Positions 32,993 through 35,990 of a stretch of DNA of 35,990 nt are shown in pieces. The position numbers and the translations under genes were made by a program. The stretch lies in assembly GCF_014654935.1 (NCBI RefSeq), contig NZ_BNBF01000013.1, forward strand, positions 177,744-213,733, read 5' to 3'. Below the pieces are notes generated by a model, which had not been told where the DNA came from, did no database searches, and saw only the letters and a list, made by a program, of their open reading frames with translations. Position 1 is the first letter of the stretch. Each line of letters opens with the position of its first letter. Source of the DNA: Streptomyces capoamus (GTDB taxonomy: Bacteria > Actinomycetota > Actinomycetes > Streptomycetales > Streptomycetaceae).

Positions 32993-33027
32993 ATCTTTCA
33001 ATGCCGCCAAACATCTTTCAGTGAAAG
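32993..33027. promoter_or_regulatory. Repeated TGAAAGAT elements between divergent genes
   Basis: ATCTTTCA occurs at 32993-33000 and 33013-33020, 20 bp apart (TGAAAGAT on the minus strand). The second overlaps the palindrome CTTTCA-G-TGAAAG (33015-33027). The area is distinctly AT-richer than its surroundings. TAGCTT (33051-33056) toward the condensation gene and GGTTAGCC (32969-32962) toward the oxygenase are possible -10 regions. The core resembles GAAAGACACC at 22496 and 24465. Confidence 0.5.
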
Positions 33028-33062
33028 CCCGGGCCGCTTCCGGCCGCCGGTAGCTTGACCGC

Positions 33063-34391
33063 GTGGCCAGCCCAGACGAGCGAATGCCCGAAGCGCGAGA
33101 AGCGCGAGAAGAACGAGAGATCGATCCTTCCGCGGGACAACGACTGCTGTGGTTCCTGGACCGTTACCGAGGGCACGACGGCGCCCTGAACTGCCCCATG
33201 ATGTGCCGCATTCGCGGACCGCTGGAAACAGAAGTGCTCCGCCGGTGCCTGGAGACGGTGGTTTCCCGGCACGAATCCCTGAGAACGGTGTTCCGCGGCG
33301 GCGGACGCCACCTGCGCGGGATCGTCCGCGCGTCCGCACCCGTCGACCTGGACCTGCGGCGGCTCGACGGTTCCCCCGACCCTGAGCGGGCCCTGCGGGA
33401 GGCCGTCGCCGAGGAACTCGCCACCCGGATCGATCCGGTCAGGTCCGGCTTCCGCACCACCCTGTGGCGGGTCGCGGACGACGACCACGTGCTGTGCCTC
33501 AACATGCACCACCTCGTCACCGACTCCTGGTCGTGCGGCGTCGTCTTCCAGGACCTGTGCGCCCTGCTCGGCGAGGCCGGCGGCGACGGCGACGGCACAC
33601 CGGCGCCCGGCATGCCCTTCAGCGAGTTCGCCGCATGGCAGCGGGCCGCCCTGGACGGCGGCGCGCTGCGCGCACAGCAGGAGTACTGGCAGCAGCGCCT
33701 GGCCGGACTCACCCTGGCCCCGCTGCCCGTCCGGGACGTGCCGGGGGAGCGGAGCACCGCGCTGGTCCGGCGGGAACTGGACCGGGCCACGGTGGACGGC
33801 CTGCGCGAGGCCGCCCGGGCCGGCGGGAGCACCCTGTTCTCGCTGCTGCTGACCCTCTACTACGGCGTCCTGCACCGGGCCACCGGGCGCACCGACCTGG
33901 CCGTCGCCTCCCTGTACGCCAACCGGACGCGGCCCGAACTGCGCAGGACGGTCGGCTTCCTGGCCAACATGGTCGTGCTGCGCACCCGGTTCGACCCCGC
34001 GGCAGGCGTCCTCGACGCCCTGCGCGCCACGCACGCCACCGTCACCGGTGCCTTCCTCAACCAGGGCGTCCCGTACCAGCTGTTGCCGCTGCGCGAGGCG
34101 CAGAGCCAGGGGGCCAGGGCCGACGACATCGTCTTCCAGATGCTCGCCGAACCGGTCTACAGCACCACCGCGGGCGGCCTCGCCTTGGAAGTCCTGGTAC
34201 CCGACGGTGTGGGCAGCCGATTCGAACTCGAATTGGTCCTCGTCCCGCACGGCGAGGGATTCCACGTCCTCCTCTTCTACAACGAGGGACGGCTCGACGA
34301 GAAATTCGCCACGGAATTGGCCGAGCGTTACGTCACGGCCGCCGAACGCGTCTCCCGGGACACCGGCCTGTCCTTCGGCCGGGTCTGCTGA
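33063..34391 (+). CDS. Free-standing NRPS condensation enzyme
   Basis: 442 residues, a complete condensation domain without adenylation or carrier domains. The N-terminal core SAGQRLLWFLDRY (C1) precedes SRHESLRTVF (C2) and the active-site NMHHLVTDSWSCG with His149-His150 and Asp154 (HHxxxD). YANRTRPELRRTVGFLANMV (C5) and the C-terminal latch region follow. It forms an amide or ester bond between a carrier-bound acyl donor and an acceptor. The nearby FAAL/ACP pair makes N- or O-acylation with a fatty acid a likely job. A charged leader with near-repeats (EAREAREEREI) precedes the fold. GTG 33063 lacks a clear ribosome site and ATG 33084 is possible. The NRPS starts 26 bp downstream. Confidence 0.9.
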   Translation: MASPDERMPEAREAREEREIDPSAGQRLLWFLDRYRGHDGALNCPMMCRIRGPLETEVLRRCLETVVSRHESLRTVFRGGGRHLRGIVRASAPVDLDLRRLDGSPDPERALREAVAEELATRIDPVRSGFRTTLWRVADDDHVLCLNMHHLVTDSWSCGVVFQDLCALLGEAGGDGDGTPAPGMPFSEFAAWQRAALDGGALRAQQEYWQQRLAGLTLAPLPVRDVPGERSTALVRRELDRATVDGLREAARAGGSTLFSLLLTLYYGVLHRATGRTDLAVASLYANRTRPELRRTVGFLANMVVLRTRFDPAAGVLDALRATHATVTGAFLNQGVPYQLLPLREAQSQGARADDIVFQMLAEPVYSTTAGGLALEVLVPDGVGSRFELELVLVPHGEGFHVLLFYNEGRLDEKFATELAERYVTAAERVSRDTGLSFGRVC

Positions 34392-34417
34392 ACACCGCGG
34401 GAAACCAGGGGATCATC

Positions 34418-35990
34418 ATGCGAATAACGCTCGACACGATGCGCGGGGACGTCGCCGACCTCCTCGACGAACCGCCCGGAGCCATCGGCGACCACGACGA
34501 CCTGACGGCCCTGGGACTCGACTCCATGGCCATCATGACCCTCGCCGCCCGGTGGCGCGGGGAAGGCGCCGAGGTCCGCTTCGGCGACCTGGTGGAGCGG
34601 CCCCGGCTCGCGGAGTGGTGGGCGCTGGTCGCGCGCGGCCCCGGCACCGCCGCCGACGGGACGCAGTCCGCCACGGGCGACGACGGCCGGCCCCCGGCCC
34701 CGCCCGAGGAGTCCGCCGCGTTCCCGCTCGCGCCCATGCAGCACGCCTACTGGGTGGGCCGCGCCGACGGCCAGGTGCTCGGCGGGGTCGGCGGCCACTT
34801 CTACTTCGAGTTCGACGGCCCGGCCCTCGACGCGGACCGGCTGGACACGGCGCTGCGCGCGCTCACTTCGCGGCACGCCATGTTCCGCGCCCGCTTCCTG
34901 CCCGACGGCACCCAGCGGATCACCGGCACGCCCACCGGCCTGACCGGCGTGCACGACCTGCGCTCCGCGGGCGCCGAGGCAGCCGCCGCCGAACTGGAAC
35001 GGCTGCGCGCCCGCCTGTCCCACCAGCGGCTGGACGCCGCCGCCGGCCCCCTGCTCGACGTCCGCCTCACCCTGCTGCCCGACGGCACCAGCCGGCTGCA
35101 CCTCGACGTCGACATGCTGGTGTGCGACGCGATGAGCTTCCGCATCGCCCTCGCCGACCTCGCCCGGCACTACGCGGACCCCGGCCGGCGGCCCGATCCG
35201 CTCGGCTACAGCTACCCGCGCTACCTCGCGGACCGGGCCGCCCGGCCGCCCGCCCACCTGGAACGGGACCGCGCCTACTGGGCCGGCCGGCTGCCCACGC
35301 TGCCCTCCGGGCCCGAACTCCCCCTGGCCGGGCCTCCGGAGCGGCTGCACCGGCCCCGCACCGGCCGCCGTACCCTGTGGCTCACCCCCGAACAGCGCGC
35401 ACGGCTCACCGGCCGCGCCCGGACCCACGGCCTCAGCCCCGCCATGGTGCTGGCCGGCTGCTACGCCGAGGTCCTGGCCACCTGGAGCGCCCAGAAGCGC
35501 TTCCTGCTCAACCTGCCGCTGTTCGACCGGGAACCGGTCCACCCGGACGTCCCCGCGCTCGTCGGTGACTTCACCAACCTGCTGCTGCTCGCCGTGGACG
35601 CCACCCGCGAGGAGTCCTTCGCCGACCGGGCCCGCCGCCTCCACGCCGAGTTCCGCGCCGCCGCCGCGCACAGCGCCTGCCCCGGCACCGACGTACTGCG
35701 CGACCTGGCCCGCGCCCGTCCCGGCGCCGCGGTGGCCCCGGTCGTCTTCACCTCGGCGCTCAGCATGGGGGAGCTGTTCGGGCCCGAGGTACGGCGGGTG
35801 CTCGGCGAACCGGTCTGGCTCAGCTCCCAGACACCGCAGGTCTGGATGGACCTCCAGGCGGTCGAGGAGGACGGCGGGATCAGGATCATCTGGGAGGCCG
35901 TGGAGGACCTGTTCCCGGCGGGCCTCCTCGACGACATGGCCGGTGCCCTCACCAGGCTCCTCGACCACCTCACCGGGCCGGATGCCGACT
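34418..35990 (+). CDS. NRPS beginning aryl carrier - heterocyclization (ArCP-Cy), continues beyond window
   Basis: 524 codons are visible from ATG 34418 (AGGGGAT upstream), with no stop by the edge. Residues about 1-75 are a carrier domain with Ser36 in LTALGLDSMAIM. Its position at the very N-terminus with no adenylation domain marks it as an aryl carrier loaded in trans, by the ligase at 20791. Residues about 100-524 are a cyclization domain: FPLAPMQHAYWVGR, SRHAMFRARFLPDGTQ, the defining DxxxxDxxS as DMLVCDAMS (Asp232, Asp237, Ser240) in place of HHxxxD, then VVFTSALS, SSQTPQVWMDLQ and LFPAGLLDDM. Cy domains condense and cyclodehydrate Cys, Ser or Thr to thiazoline or oxazoline. The arrangement matches PchE, MbtB and HMWP2. 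The adenylation specificity lies outside the window. Confidence 0.95.
   Translation, partial: MRITLDTMRGDVADLLDEPPGAIGDHDDLTALGLDSMAIMTLAARWRGEGAEVRFGDLVERPRLAEWWALVARGPGTAADGTQSATGDDGRPPAPPEESAAFPLAPMQHAYWVGRADGQVLGGVGGHFYFEFDGPALDADRLDTALRALTSRHAMFRARFLPDGTQRITGTPTGLTGVHDLRSAGAEAAAAELERLRARLSHQRLDAAAGPLLDVRLTLLPDGTSRLHLDVDMLVCDAMSFRIALADLARHYADPGRRPDPLGYSYPRYLADRAARPPAHLERDRAYWAGRLPTLPSGPELPLAGPPERLHRPRTGRRTLWLTPEQRARLTGRARTHGLSPAMVLAGCYAEVLATWSAQKRFLLNLPLFDREPVHPDVPALVGDFTNLLLLAVDATREESFADRARRLHAEFRAAAAHSACPGTDVLRDLARARPGAAVAPVVFTSALSMGELFGPEVRRVLGEPVWLSSQTPQVWMDLQAVEEDGGIRIIWEAVEDLFPAGLLDDMAGALTRLLDHLTGPDAD

Noticed and set aside
32954..33010. Longer start (TTG 33010) for the diiron oxygenase
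   Set aside because: No ribosome site is present, it contains a TTA codon and non-conserved sequence, and it overlaps the divergent promoter repeats.

Overview
The window is high-GC actinobacterial chromosome with strong third-position G/C bias, almost certainly Streptomyces. The secreted GH10 xylanase is of the Streptomyces XlnA type. Partner-switching (STAS/SpoIIE) signalling proteins are abundant, and two genes carry the rare TTA (bldA) codon. No rRNA, tRNA, CRISPR array or complete insertion sequence was recognised.

Left part (1-4.4 kb). A partial ECF sigma factor gene (minus) runs off the left edge. Next comes the start of a kdp potassium-uptake operon: a 27-residue membrane peptide, kdpF, and a kdpA that loses homology after about codon 222. 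kdpB and kdpC are absent, so this is a deletion remnant. A minus-strand xylanase gene (xlnA) follows, with a strong terminator, a plausible promoter and upstream palindromes of the CGAAA/TTTCG type. Then comes a frameshifted unknown gene carrying a perfect 30-bp tandem duplication.

Signalling island (4.5-14.4 kb). Seven genes belong to the anti-sigma partner-switching world. A STAS antagonist faces leftward behind a sigma-B-like promoter. A 1394-residue hybrid joins a sensor kinase, receiver, PAS, GAF, PP2C phosphatase and HATPase. Two more STAS proteins follow, then a MEDS-STAS and a MEDS-HATPase pair that overlap by 4 bp, and finally a PAS-GAF-GAF-PP2C phosphatase. Tight spacing suggests co-expression as a kinase/antagonist/phosphatase set controlling one or more sigma factors not seen here.

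Boundary genes (14.4-20 kb). These are a VOC-fold protein, a BBE-type FAD oxidoreductase, two sister cytochromes P450 transcribed divergently, and a winged-helix regulator with a TTA codon.

Biosynthetic cluster (about 19.5 kb to beyond the right edge). An EntD-type phosphopantetheinyl transferase is coupled to an EntE/DhbE-type aryl-AMP ligase. A fatty acyl-AMP ligase sits with its own ACP. A DrrA-type ABC exporter with two permeases leads an operon that also holds two FAD monooxygenase-like proteins and an alpha/beta hydrolase. A methyltransferase and a ferritin-like diiron oxygenase form a minus-strand pair. A free-standing condensation enzyme precedes an NRPS that begins carrier-heterocyclization (ArCP-Cy) and leaves the window. 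The logic is an aryl-capped thiazoline/oxazoline product, as in pyochelin or mycobactin. It adds a dedicated fatty-acyl branch, heavy oxidative tailoring and an unusual aryl pocket. I cannot match it to a known cluster. Two operons in it share the element GAAAGACACC-N33-CTACG(C/T)TCG, which points to common control.
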